DNA of 64,000 bases, from the NCBI RefSeq assembly GCF_900112205.1, contig NZ_FOKW01000003.1:1-64000 (forward strand), read 5' to 3'. This document shows positions 52,052 through 61,181 of the stretch, piece by piece (positions within the stretch are counted from its first letter, which is position 1; every line of letters starts with the position of its first letter). Under the pieces are notes generated by a model. That model had not been told where the DNA came from. It made no database searches and worked only from the letters and a program-made list of their open reading frames with translations. Source of the stretch: Natronobacterium haloterrestre. Lineage in GTDB: Archaea > Halobacteriota > Halobacteria > Halobacteriales > Natrialbaceae. The position numbers and the translations under genes were made by a program.

Positions 52052-52981
52052 TCAGTCGTCGGCCGGCGTCGCTCGCGACGTGATGTCGACCGGTTCGGCG
52101 TCGACCTCGAGTTCGTCGAGGGCTTCCTGGGCCGCGCGCTTGCCCGAGACGAGCATGGCCCCGAAGGTCGGGCCCATGCGGGGCAGGCCGTAGGTCGTCG
52201 CGGTCGCCATGCCGGTCGCGATCAGGCCGTCGTGAACGAGGCCGGTGTGTTCGACGACGGCGTCCTCCGACTTGCCGACCCACATCGAGTCGTGGCCGGG
52301 CGAGTCGTGGCCGGGCGCGCCGTAGCTGTCGTCGCCCGTCTGGTCCATGCCGGTGGCGTTGGCCTCGGCGTCGCCGATCCCCGGGGCGTCGAGCACCCCG
52401 CGCTCGTCGAGTTTCTTGACGGCCATCGCGTCGTGGCCGGTCGCGTCGATGACCAGGTCCGCCTCGACGGCGATCGGATCGACGCAGGTGATCTCGCGGG
52501 GCAGGGCGTGGACCGGCGTCCAGTTCATCACGATCCCCGAGACCTTGTGGTCCTCGCGGATGACGATGTCCGTGAACTCGGTCATGTTCTGCATCTTCGC
52601 GCCCGCGTCACAGGCGGCCTTGATGAGCCCGGAACAGGCCTCGGGCCCGTTCGCGACGTAGAGGTCCTCGCTGTCCTGGGACTCCTTGTAGGAGACGTCG
52701 AGTTCCTCGAGGATCGACTGGGCGGGGTCGCGGACGGTGACCTTGTTCATCAGGAACCCGCCGAGCCAGAACCCGCCGCCGAGGTAGTTGTTCTTCTCGA
52801 CGACCATCGTCTTGACGCCGCGCTCGGAGAGTTCCTTGGCCGCGGTCAGCCCCGAGGGCCCCCCGCCGACGATGATGACGTCCGAGTCCGAGAAGTCCAT
52901 GAACTCCTCGGTCCACTCCTGTCCGATGGCACGCGTTACGTCGGCTTCGCCGACCTGACTGAACTGATCGAAGTCGCTCAT
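52052..52981 (-). CDS. thi4: Thiazole synthase THI4 (suicide type)
   Basis: The 309-residue protein has the FAD/NAD-binding motif [14 protein letters not shown] (35-48), [14 protein letters not shown] and Cys166 in EITCVDP. Haloferax THI4 needs the cysteine at this place, giving its sulfur to the thiazole in a single-turnover reaction, unlike the methanogen enzymes with His. It makes the thiazole of thiamine from NAD and glycine. ATG 52981 overlaps TACAACTAGGT on the other strand. ThiR, encoded 5 kb away, is the likely regulator. Confidence 0.93.
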   Translation of the reverse strand: MSDFDQFSQVGEADVTRAIGQEWTEEFMDFSDSDVIIVGGGPSGLTAAKELSERGVKTMVVEKNNYLGGGFWLGGFLMNKVTVRDPAQSILEELDVSYKESQDSEDLYVANGPEACSGLIKAACDAGAKMQNMTEFTDIVIREDHKVSGIVMNWTPVHALPREITCVDPIAVEADLVIDATGHDAMAVKKLDERGVLDAPGIGDAEANATGMDQTGDDSYGAPGHDSPGHDSMWVGKSEDAVVEHTGLVHDGLIATGMATATTYGLPRMGPTFGAMLVSGKRAAQEALDELEVDAEPVDITSRATPADD

Positions 52982-53219
52982 ACAACTAGGTGATATCTTT
53001 TGGTGGTGAAAAGTCTGTCGTGACGAGTACCGTGGCTGGACGGTGTCGAAAACCGAACTGAGAGATCCCGTCCGGGGATGTTACGGTAGCCCCGAACGGA
53101 ACTGATGGAAAACGGATCGCTCGCGAGAAGGCTGAGCGCTCGCGGGAGTAACTGGGTGGACGCTACGCTCGAGACGTGGTGCAGACGTCTCGAGGCCGCG
53201 GCAAATCGACTTCAGTCCG

Positions 53220-53660
53220 TCAGTCGTCGGTCACTACGATCGTCCCGACCATTCCGGCGCGTTCGTGCGGAATACAGACGTACGTGTACTCGCCCGGCAC
53301 CGTAAACGTGTGCTCGAACGTCTGGCGAGTCCCGAGCCGTCCACCGCGGTCGTCGAACCACGCGTCGTAGGCGGCGTCTTCGTCCTCGAAATCGCCCGTC
53401 GAGAAGTACTCGGCCCCGTCCGGGAGCGTCCCCTCACGCGCCGTGACCGTGTGATCGGCACCGCTCGTGTTCTTCCAGACGACGGTGTCGCCGACGCCCA
53501 CCTCGTACTCCTCGGGGACGAACGCGTTCCTGGTCATCCCGATGTCACACGCCTCTCCATCACAGCCCTCGTCCTCGAGGATTCCGAGAGCGGACGTACA
53601 CCCCGCCAGCCCGCTCGTGGCGGCGGTGCCGACGGCCGCGAGATAGACGCGCCGGTTCAT
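53220..53660 (-). CDS. Halocyanin/plastocyanin-like lipoprotein
   Basis: The 146-residue protein has a signal and lipobox (MNRRVYLAAVGTAATSGLAG, Cys21) and a cupredoxin domain with a His ligand in GADHTVTAREG and the Cys129/His132/Met137 loop CIPHERAGM, a full type 1 copper site. It should carry electrons at the outer face of the membrane. It differs from the DUF5059 protein, which has His in place of Met137. Confidence 0.85.
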   Translation of the reverse strand: MNRRVYLAAVGTAATSGLAGCTSALGILEDEGCDGEACDIGMTRNAFVPEEYEVGVGDTVVWKNTSGADHTVTAREGTLPDGAEYFSTGDFEDEDAAYDAWFDDRGGRLGTRQTFEHTFTVPGEYTYVCIPHERAGMVGTIVVTDD

Positions 53661-53854
53661 GCGAAATCGTTAGCAGAGGCGCAATATAACCGGCCCGGTT
53701 CGCCGAAGCGGGACGAGTTTATTCGTGATCGCGCCCGCACGCGCGTTACCGGTCCTGACTCGCGTTCCTGCCCTCGAGGCTCGACCCCCCGAACCCGCTC
53801 CAGACACGGGCGAAACGAAAACACGTAAGGCACCCGCCCGCCGAATCCGCGAGT

Positions 53855-54583
53855 ATGCTCCCGCGGTTCGTCGGCCGGCTGGGCGTCGCCGACGTGGTGA
53901 CGGTCGCCAACGCCGCCCTGGGGTTCGTCGCGACCGTCATCGCCTTCGTCGACATCGATCTCGCCGCACGGTTGATCCTGCTCGCTGCGGTCGCCGACGG
54001 CCTGGACGGCATCCTCGCGCGACGCTACGGCGGCACCGAGGCCGGTCCCTATCTCGACTCGTTGGCCGACGTCGCTTCCTTCGCGGTCGCGCCCGCCGTC
54101 CTCGCGTTCGTCGTGGTGACAGACGGATTCGGCATCGGGTTCGACGGCGGGGTCACCGTCGAGTTGCTGCTCGTAACCGTCGTCTGTGCGCTGTTCGTCG
54201 CGACGGCGGTCACCCGACTGGGGATGTACACCGCCTACGACACGGCCGCCAACTACACGGAGGGGATCCAGACGACGCTGGCGGCGACGATCCTCGGGGC
54301 CGCCATCCTCGCGCGGGTCGCCGACGCCTGGCTCGTCCTCGCGATCACGGGCGCGTTCTGTTACCTGATGGTCTCGCGGATCACCTACCCGGACCTGCTG
54401 GCCCGCGACGCGGGGATCATGGGCGTCGTCCACGTCCTGGCCGTGCTCGTCCCCGAGTTCGCGGACCGGTCGTTCCCTTTCGCGTTGCTCCTGCTGGGGC
54501 TGGCCTACATGACGCTGAGCCCCTGGTTCTACTGGCGTAACGATCCACGCCCCGCCGAACTCGACGCGCATGGAAACGCTTAG
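53855..54583 (+). CDS. pssA: Archaetidylserine synthase (CDP-alcohol phosphatidyltransferase)
   Basis: The 242-residue membrane protein carries the CDP-alcohol phosphatidyltransferase signature DGILARR...GPYLDSLADVASF (Asp51, Gly52, Arg56, Gly64, Asp68, Asp72), within five to six helices. It transfers serine from CDP-archaeol to form archaetidylserine; in haloarchaea the PssA enzyme is also needed for protein anchoring by archaeosortase. ATG 53855 opens MLPRFVGRLGVADVV. Confidence 0.85.
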   Translation: MLPRFVGRLGVADVVTVANAALGFVATVIAFVDIDLAARLILLAAVADGLDGILARRYGGTEAGPYLDSLADVASFAVAPAVLAFVVVTDGFGIGFDGGVTVELLLVTVVCALFVATAVTRLGMYTAYDTAANYTEGIQTTLAATILGAAILARVADAWLVLAITGAFCYLMVSRITYPDLLARDAGIMGVVHVLAVLVPEFADRSFPFALLLLGLAYMTLSPWFYWRNDPRPAELDAHGNA

Positions 54584-54655
54584 GGCGATCCTGCCACGAC
54601 CGTAGCGTATGGACTCTGTCACGCGTCGGCGTCGTCTCCCAGCGACGGTGGTACC

Positions 54656-56068
54656 ATGAGCGAAGACGAGGGGAACGATGACGAGAACGGGACCGAGTCG
54701 GTCGACCGCGACCGCGACCGCGGCCTCGAGGCCATCCGGGACCGCCTCGAGCGCTTCGAGAGCGACCTCGAGGAACTCGACACCGACCTCGAGGCCGCAG
54801 AGACCGAAGACGACCTCGACGTCGTCGAGGCCGACCTCGACGCGTTCCGCGAGGAACTCGAGGACCTCGAGATCCCCGACCCGCCGGAAACGGACGACGA
54901 CGAGGACGACGAGGACGACGAGGACGACGAGGACGACGAGCCAGCACCCGAGGAGGAACTGCAGGACCGCTACGACGACATCGAGAGCGACCTGGGCGAC
55001 CTCGAGGACGACCTCGAGGACCAGCGCGGGCCCTACGCCGAGGACGTCGTCGGCGAGATCGACGGCGTCAGCGGGACGATCACGGGTACCCGCTGGACCC
55101 TGGAGGGCGACGAGGAACTGATCGAGGCGACCGACGACTTCCTCGCCGAACTGAACGACCTGCTCGGCAGTTCGGTGTCGCTCCCCGAGGACCGAGAGCC
55201 CGCAAGCGGCGCGGAACTCGGGGAGAAAGGCGACGAGGAAAAGACCGTCCCCGAGGACCTCGACGCGACCCTCGAGGACGCCACGGCTGCCGTCGAGGAC
55301 GCCGACCTCGATCCGGACGAGGACGCCGAGACGATCGCCGGCCTGCTCGAGGCGACCGACGACTACGAGAGCGCGGTCGACGACGCGACCGAGTGGACCG
55401 ACCTCGAGGTCCGCGAACAACTCCGCCGCGAGGGATTCTTCGACGTCCTCGATCACGTCAAGGACTTCCCGCCGGAGTGGCACGCGCTCAAGGTCCACGA
55501 GAAACGGGGCAACGTCGACCAGATCCTGCTGGCCTACGACTCGCTGGGCTCCGAATTCATGGAGGAACACTGCCTCGAGGCCCTCGAGCGCATGGGCCCC
55601 GAGGAGGCGATCGAGCCGATGGTCCAGAAGGCCGGCCGTCGCGACCAGGCCGCGATCCGCATTCTCGGCAAGATCGGCGTCGCCGACGACCAGGTCGTCG
55701 ACGCTCTGGTCGACTACGTCGACTCCAACCCCGACCTCCAGAAGCCGGCGTTCCGCGCGCTCGGCGAGATCGGGGCCGAGGAGGCCGTCGAGCCGCTGGC
55801 CCAACAGCTCGTCGCCGACAACCCCGACGTTCGAAGCTGGGCCGCCCGCGCGCTCGGTCTGATCGGCGACACCCGCGCCATCGAGCCGCTGGCGGACGTC
55901 CTCGAAGACGACGAGGAAGACCGCGTCCGCGCCAGCGCGGCCTGGGCGCTCAACCGCATCGGCACGAAAGACGCCGTCGAGATCGTCGCCGAGTACGAGG
56001 ACGACCGGGCGTACCTCGTCCAGGTCGAAGCCGAGAGCGTCGACCTCTCGGAGGAGCCCGCGGCCTGA
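54656..56068 (+). CDS. HEAT-repeat protein with acidic coiled-coil N-terminus
   Basis: The 470-residue protein has an Asp/Glu-rich coiled-coil N-terminal half (about 20-110) with a run of DDE repeats (about 81-97), a middle helical part, and HEAT-like repeats from about 280 (AIEPMVQKAGRRDQAAIRIL, DALVDYVDSNPDLQKPAFRA, VRSWAARALGLIGDTRAIEP). HEAT repeats make a solenoid for protein binding. No catalytic motif. Downstream of pssA on the same strand. Confidence 0.8.
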   Translation: MSEDEGNDDENGTESVDRDRDRGLEAIRDRLERFESDLEELDTDLEAAETEDDLDVVEADLDAFREELEDLEIPDPPETDDDEDDEDDEDDEDDEPAPEEELQDRYDDIESDLGDLEDDLEDQRGPYAEDVVGEIDGVSGTITGTRWTLEGDEELIEATDDFLAELNDLLGSSVSLPEDREPASGAELGEKGDEEKTVPEDLDATLEDATAAVEDADLDPDEDAETIAGLLEATDDYESAVDDATEWTDLEVREQLRREGFFDVLDHVKDFPPEWHALKVHEKRGNVDQILLAYDSLGSEFMEEHCLEALERMGPEEAIEPMVQKAGRRDQAAIRILGKIGVADDQVVDALVDYVDSNPDLQKPAFRALGEIGAEEAVEPLAQQLVADNPDVRSWAARALGLIGDTRAIEPLADVLEDDEEDRVRASAAWALNRIGTKDAVEIVAEYEDDRAYLVQVEAESVDLSEEPAA

Positions 56069-56251
56069 TACGGATCCCTGTAGCGATTTCCCGGCGCAAC
56101 CGTTCCGGGTGGCGATTGCGCCGGAAATGACGTACAGCCGGGTTGGACCTGGCCAGCGGACCGCAATCGATCGATTCGTCCCCGTTCCCGTCCGTCGGGG
56201 AGACCGGTGGCTTGTTATATTTCGCGGCCCTGTTCGTCTGCAGAACCGAGA

Positions 56252-57685
56252 ATGGCACCGGATCTCGACAGGGCCCACCTCGAAGCGTTCTTCAACCGCT
56301 CACCCGATGCGATCGTCATCGTCCGGGAGAACGGCGAGATCAGCCACGCGAACGATCGCGTCGAAGACCTCTTCGGGTACGCTCCCGAGGAACTGGTGGG
56401 CGAACCCGTCGAGCGACTGATCCCCGAGGAGGACCGCGAGGATCACCCTCCCTTGCGCGAGGCTTACATGTCGGACCCGGAAACCCGCTCGATGGGGGCC
56501 GGCCTCGATCTGCGCGGGAGGCGAAAGGACGGGTCGACCGTCCCGGTCGACATCAGTCTGAGTTCGATCGAGACCGAAGCAGGCTCGGATCGCCTGGTCA
56601 TGGCGTCGATCCGCGACATCAGCCGGCGCGAAACCCTCGAGCGAAAGTACCGGGCGGTCTTCGAGGTCGCCCCGGACGCCATGTTCATCGCCGACGCCGA
56701 AACCGGCGAACTGCTCGAAGTCAACCGGCGCGCGGCCGATCTGATCGGCGCTCCCAAAGACGATATCGTGGGGCGACACCAGACGGAGTTGCACCCGCCG
56801 GCCGAGCGCGACCGATACCGGGAACTGTTCGAGACCGCCGCGGAGTCGACGGAAATCGTCCAGTTGCGCTCCTGTGAGGGGGAGGACCTCCACGTCGTCA
56901 CCGACGACGACGAACGCGTTCCCATCGAAATCAGTGCCCAGGTGCTCGAGTCCCGGGTCGAAAGTGAGGGAGGGCTCGTCATCGGCGCCTTCCGGAACAT
57001 CGCGCCCCAGAAAGAGTACGAGCAAAAGCTCCACCACCAGATCGACCGACTGGAACGGTTCGCACACCTCCTTTCCCACGACCTCCGGAACCCTCTGTCG
57101 GTCGCCAGCGGCTACCTCGAGCAGGCCCGCGAGACCGACGACTCCGACTACCTCGACCGGGTCGAGGCCGAACACGAGCGCATCGAGGACATCATTGACG
57201 ACGTGCTGACGATGGTCCGGCACGGCTACGAGGTCGAGTCGGTCGATCCTCTCGACGTCGAGTCGGTCGTCACGGAGTGTTGGAACCGGGCGGGAGCCGA
57301 CGTCGACCTCGAGATCGAATCCCAGGGGCTCGTCTATGCCGACCCTGACCGGGTCAGGAACCTCTTCGAAAACCTCTTTCGTAACGCCGCCGAGCACGCC
57401 GGGACGGACGCGACCGTCAGGGTCGGCCTGCTCGAGGACGGCGACGGCTTCTACGTGGAGGACGACGGCCCGGGTATCCCGCCGGCGGACCGCGACGACG
57501 TGTTCGAACCGGGCTGGACGACCGCCGCCGACGGCACGGGACTCGGCCTGAACATCGTCTACGAGGTGGCCCGGGCCCACGACTGGACGGTCGAGATCGA
57601 AGACGGCCGCGACGGCGGCGCACGGTTCGTCTTTACCGGTGTCAGGACCGCCGTCGCGGACGGGTCTTTCGAGGGCGACGCCTGA
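56252..57685 (+). CDS. PAS-domain sensor histidine kinase
   Basis: The 477-residue protein has two PAS domains (about 8-125 and 130-250), a HisKA dimer helix with phospho-acceptor His276 in LLSHDLRNPLS, and a HATPase domain with NAAEHA, DDGPGIPP and GTGLGLNIV. It should phosphorylate itself in response to redox or ligand signals. ATG 56252 is used, as the first PAS begins a few residues later. No response regulator is next to it. Confidence 0.88.
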   Translation: MAPDLDRAHLEAFFNRSPDAIVIVRENGEISHANDRVEDLFGYAPEELVGEPVERLIPEEDREDHPPLREAYMSDPETRSMGAGLDLRGRRKDGSTVPVDISLSSIETEAGSDRLVMASIRDISRRETLERKYRAVFEVAPDAMFIADAETGELLEVNRRAADLIGAPKDDIVGRHQTELHPPAERDRYRELFETAAESTEIVQLRSCEGEDLHVVTDDDERVPIEISAQVLESRVESEGGLVIGAFRNIAPQKEYEQKLHHQIDRLERFAHLLSHDLRNPLSVASGYLEQARETDDSDYLDRVEAEHERIEDIIDDVLTMVRHGYEVESVDPLDVESVVTECWNRAGADVDLEIESQGLVYADPDRVRNLFENLFRNAAEHAGTDATVRVGLLEDGDGFYVEDDGPGIPPADRDDVFEPGWTTAADGTGLGLNIVYEVARAHDWTVEIEDGRDGGARFVFTGVRTAVADGSFEGDA

Positions 57686-57700
57686 CGCGTCGCACACACG

Positions 57701-57708
57701 TTTAAATA
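57701..57708 (+). promoter_or_regulatory. TATA box for the phospholipase D-like gene
   Basis: TTTAAATA at 57701-57708 lies about 27 bp before ATG 57732, the standard haloarchaeal distance for a leaderless transcript. Confidence 0.6.
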
Positions 57709-57731
57709 CGATCGCGGGGCCACCGTCGGTG

Positions 57732-59510
57732 ATGGTTCGGGAGTCGACCTCAGCCGTCCACATGCTCGTCCTCGCGGTCGTCCTCGCGTGCATCGTCGCT
57801 CTCGGGAGTGGAATCCCCATCGCTGCATCCGCCCCCACGACAGACGGGGTCGTCGGCTGCCCTCACGACGAAACCGTTCTCGAGCCGGGCGGAACCGGGC
57901 CCGAGCCCGAGCCCGAACCCGACCTCGTCCCGGAGCCACGGATTATCGAACTCTATCCCAATCCGACGACCGACGGGAACGTCGGCGAATACGTGCTCCT
58001 CGAGACGCCCCCCGACACGCGCGTCGGAAACTGGACGCTGACGGACGGCTACCGGACCGCGTCGTTCCCGAACGAAACCGTTTCGGGCAGGGTTGCGGCC
58101 AGCGTCGACCCCGAGGCGACCGACCCGCTGACCGACGCGCCGGTCGTCGAACTCGAGGGTGCGGTCAGACTCGCCGTCGACGGCGACGACCTCGAACTCC
58201 GGACCGAGGCCGACGGGGGAACCGAACGCCTCGACGCGGTGAGCTACGACCGGGCCCCGACGGGGGACCGGTGGTACCGGGCGGACACCGAAACCACTGC
58301 CGACGCCGCCACTCCCGCCAGCGGCTACTGGTGGCCCCGTGACGCGACGTGTCGCCCCGTCGTGACCGGCGACGCGGCCGAAGCCACCGCGTTCGTCCTC
58401 CCCGACTCACCCGAAATTCCGCTCGAGACGATCCGGAGCGCCGACGAACGCCTCCTGCTGGCCGGCTATACCGTCACCTCCGACGCGGTCGCGGACGAAC
58501 TGATCGCGGCCGCCGAGCGGGGCGTCGACGTCGCCGTGCTCCTCGAGTCCGGCCCCGTCGGCGGCATACCGAAAGACACTGCCCCGGTCCTCGAGCGCCT
58601 CGAGAACGCCGGCGTCGACGTGCGGGCGATCGGCGGCGAGGGCGCACGATACCGGTACCACCACCCGAAGTACGCGGTCGCGGACGACCGGCTCCTCGTC
58701 ACGACCGAGAACTGGAAGCAGTCGGGGGTCGGCGGCGAGTCGAACCGCGGATGGGGAATCGTCCTCGAGGACGAGACCCTCGCCGCGGAACTCGAGACGG
58801 TGTTCGAAACCGACTTCGAGGGATGGGACACCCGGAACGGGGCCGAGTTCCGCCGGGAGGCTTCGTTCGTCGCCGACGACGCTCCACCGCGGGAGTTCCC
58901 CACAGTCCACGACACGGCGGCGGTCGAACTCGAATCGGCCGAACTACTGGTCGCACCAGACAACGCCGAACGACGGCTGGTCGAACTCATCGACGAGGCC
59001 GACGACGAACTCCTCGTCGTCCAGGGCAGCATCGACCCCGACGCGCGGGTGCTCGAGGCGGCCGTCGACGCGGCCCGTCGCGGCGTCGACGTACGGATCC
59101 TGCTCGACTCGACGTGGTACCGGGAGGACGAAAACGCCGCGCTCGCGACGGAACTGGAGCGAATCGCCGGAAACGAAGAGCTACCGCTCGAGGTACGACT
59201 CGTCGGGGACACCGATCGGTTCGAAAAGATCCACGCCAAGGGGCTCGTGATCGACCGCGAAGTCGCGGTCGTCGGTAGTGCCAACTGGAACGACAACGCC
59301 TTCCGGAACAACCGCGAGGTGCTCGTCGCCGCCCACGGCCCCGAGGTCGCCGAGTTCTACGCTGCGGTCTTCGAGGACGACTGGAGCGGCGACGGCGGAT
59401 GGACACTTCCGCTCGAGTTCGGCGCGACTGCCGTTCTCGTCCTCGTCGCCGCAGCACTCGTCGGCCGCCGATACCTGCGGTTCGGGGACGAGCGACCGCC
59501 CGGCGCGTGA
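57732..59510 (+). CDS. Exported phospholipase D-like protein with lamin-tail-like domain
   Basis: The 592-residue protein has a signal peptide (about 10-34, AVVLACIVALGSGIPIAASA), a Pro/Glu linker, a lamin-tail-like beta domain (about 70-180, with GEYVLLETPPDTRVGNWTL), and two phospholipase D halves. HKD motifs are the degenerate HHPKYAVADD and the canonical IHAKGLVIDREVAVVGSANW (about 496-515). A C-terminal helix (about 563-582) anchors it. It probably acts on DNA or phosphodiester bonds at the cell surface. ATG 57732 matches the TATA box. Confidence 0.8.
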   Translation: MVRESTSAVHMLVLAVVLACIVALGSGIPIAASAPTTDGVVGCPHDETVLEPGGTGPEPEPEPDLVPEPRIIELYPNPTTDGNVGEYVLLETPPDTRVGNWTLTDGYRTASFPNETVSGRVAASVDPEATDPLTDAPVVELEGAVRLAVDGDDLELRTEADGGTERLDAVSYDRAPTGDRWYRADTETTADAATPASGYWWPRDATCRPVVTGDAAEATAFVLPDSPEIPLETIRSADERLLLAGYTVTSDAVADELIAAAERGVDVAVLLESGPVGGIPKDTAPVLERLENAGVDVRAIGGEGARYRYHHPKYAVADDRLLVTTENWKQSGVGGESNRGWGIVLEDETLAAELETVFETDFEGWDTRNGAEFRREASFVADDAPPREFPTVHDTAAVELESAELLVAPDNAERRLVELIDEADDELLVVQGSIDPDARVLEAAVDAARRGVDVRILLDSTWYREDENAALATELERIAGNEELPLEVRLVGDTDRFEKIHAKGLVIDREVAVVGSANWNDNAFRNNREVLVAAHGPEVAEFYAAVFEDDWSGDGGWTLPLEFGATAVLVLVAAALVGRRYLRFGDERPPGA

Positions 59511-59597
59511 GTTGGCCGGTCCGCTTCCCGGTTCGTCGATCCTAACGATATCCGACACAACGAGGAGCGTCCTGCCTCGGGAACGAGGCGAGGACGT

Positions 59598-59621
59598 CCC
59601 CGGCCCCCGGCCCCCGGCCCC
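59598..59621 (-). other. G-quadruplex-forming sequence
   Basis: On the minus strand the tract reads G4-CC-G5-CC-G5-CC-G4, an ideal four-run quadruplex motif with 2-nt loops. It lies in the 232-bp gap between the phospholipase-like gene and the next one, about 120 bp upstream of ATG 59743. Confidence 0.6.
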
Positions 59622-59742
59622 GGGGTCACCGGGTTACCGGGTCCTCGAGTCTCCGGCCCCCCGGCGCTCGATTCCGTCGCCGAACGCGACGTGTACCCGC
59701 TGCCTACTAAAGCCGGGCCGCGGCGTCGGTCGACCCGTCTCC

Positions 59743-60585
59743 ATGTCCGGCACCGGACCCGGTACCGACGCCGACTCGCCGACCTCGAGCGCGTACCTGA
59801 TCGCAGTCGTCTGTCTCGTCGGGGCATCGATGGCCGCCGTAACGTGGCTACTGGTCCCCGAACTGACAGTCGACGAGGGCCCCGAAGCGGAGGTGACGGA
59901 GCCACCCGACCTCGAGGAGACGAACGACCTACCGACCGAAACCTCGAGCGGGGACGGTTCCGAGAGCGCAGCAGGCCGGATCGACGAGGACGACGGTACG
60001 GAGACCGAAACGACGAATTCGGCCGCGAATAGCGCGTCGGAGACGGATTCCGGCGACGAGGACGATGGCGACGCGAACCCGGCGGATCGATCCGACGCCC
60101 CGCCGAGCGGAGGACTGGAGTCGTCACCCGACGAGCGGGGATCGGATGCGCAGGAGGCCGTCGGATCGGAGGGGGAGGAATCCGTTCCGCCGAACGACCC
60201 CGGGCCGGTCGACGACGGACCGCCGGTCGACGAAGGGTCCGCCGATGGTACGGGACAGCCGAGCGGTTCGGGGGGGTCCGACAACGATGGCTCCTCGAAT
60301 GACGATGATCAACGGAGGAATTCGGGGCCGACGGACGATCCAGGCCCACCGATTGACGCCGGACCGCCGGAGGACGCTGGACCACCCGATGACGCTGGTC
60401 CCCCTGATAGCGCCGGACCGCCGGAGGACGCTGGACCGCCGGATAACGTCGGACCACCCGAAGACGCTGGACCGCCGGATAACGCCGGACCACCCGAAGA
60501 CGCTGGACCGCCGGATAACGCCGGACCACCCGAAGACGCCGGACCGTCAAACGACGGAGGGCCACCCGGACGAAACGGCCAATAG
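59743..60585 (+). CDS. Membrane-anchored protein with Pro/Gly-rich tandem repeats
   Basis: The 280-residue protein has one N-terminal membrane helix (about 19-39), an acidic disordered stretch, and a C-terminal repeat of PPDNAGPPEDAG-type units from about 210 to 270, coded by near-identical 36-bp repeats (about 60,345-60,545). Such Pro-rich extracytoplasmic tails often bind or span a surface layer. ATG 59743 opens MSGTGPGTDAD. Function unknown; repeat number may vary. Confidence 0.6.
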   Translation: MSGTGPGTDADSPTSSAYLIAVVCLVGASMAAVTWLLVPELTVDEGPEAEVTEPPDLEETNDLPTETSSGDGSESAAGRIDEDDGTETETTNSAANSASETDSGDEDDGDANPADRSDAPPSGGLESSPDERGSDAQEAVGSEGEESVPPNDPGPVDDGPPVDEGSADGTGQPSGSGGSDNDGSSNDDDQRRNSGPTDDPGPPIDAGPPEDAGPPDDAGPPDSAGPPEDAGPPDNVGPPEDAGPPDNAGPPEDAGPPDNAGPPEDAGPSNDGGPPGRNGQ

Positions 60586-60613
60586 ACAAACCAAACGGGA
60601 GGAAACGAACGAA

Positions 60614-61048
60614 TCAGTCCGCGCAACCGCTCAACTCGGCCTCGAGTCGCTCACAGCAGTCCTTTTCGGGGTCGAAACAGTCGGGACACTCCTCCGGGCG
60701 GTCGATGATCGTATCCAGCCGCTCCGCGACCGTATCGTCGATGACGCTTTCCAGCGCGCGGGCCTCCTCCCGGAACTCCTCGACCTCGAGGACGTTCGCG
60801 AGGAACCGCTCGATGATACAGTACGTCTGGAGGGCGTCGTGAGCGCGCTCGAGTCCCTCGTCGGTCAGGCTGGCACCCTTGTACTTTTCGTGGTCGACGA
60901 GGTCGCGGTCCTCGAGTTTCCCGATCATTTCGTTGACGCTTGCCGGACTCACCTCGAGCAGGTCGGCGAGCGTGCCGGTCGACGCGGGGCCGTCTTCGAT
61001 TCGTTGGGCGAGGTAGATCGCCTTGAGGTACTGATCTGCGGTGTTCAT
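60614..61048 (-). CDS. DtxR-family metal-dependent transcriptional repressor
   Basis: The 144-residue protein starts MNTADQYLKAIYLAQRIEDG with a winged helix (LADLLEVSPASVNEMIGKLE, about 28-47), a dimer/metal domain with VEEFREEARALESVIDD, and a Cys-rich tail CPDCFDPEKDCCERLEAELSGC. DtxR/SirR/Idr-type proteins sense Fe or Mn and bind TTTTAGG..CCTAAAA boxes such as the one at 51875. ATG 61048 is used; the upstream in-frame extension would cover a hexanucleotide repeat and is not protein-like. It is close to ferritin-like and Suf genes. Confidence 0.85.
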   Translation of the reverse strand: MNTADQYLKAIYLAQRIEDGPASTGTLADLLEVSPASVNEMIGKLEDRDLVDHEKYKGASLTDEGLERAHDALQTYCIIERFLANVLEVEEFREEARALESVIDDTVAERLDTIIDRPEECPDCFDPEKDCCERLEAELSGCAD

Positions 61049-61066
61049 CGCATCCCTCCGTCGGTG

Positions 61067-61120
61067 GCGTGTGCGTGTGCGTGTGCGTGTGCGTGTGCGT
61101 TCGCGTTCACGTTCACGTTC
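61067..61120. repeat. Hexanucleotide tract upstream of the DtxR-type gene
   Basis: Five GCGTGT units followed by two GCGTTC and two ACGTTC units form a 54-bp uninterrupted hexamer array starting 19 bp upstream of the regulator ATG. It covers the expected TATA/BRE position, so its copy number could tune expression. The alternating purine-pyrimidine part may adopt Z-DNA. Confidence 0.85.
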
Positions 61121-61181
61121 GCATGCTGTCTTTCGCGAACGGTCGATCCCGGACTCGTTCCCGTCGTCGCGGTCGCCCCGA

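Noticed and set aside
53657-56278. An 873-codon open frame on the minus strand
   Set aside because: It lies opposite pssA and the HEAT-repeat gene, is mirror-biased in composition (Val/Asp/Arg-rich) and has no motif. GC-rich codon use keeps antisense frames open.
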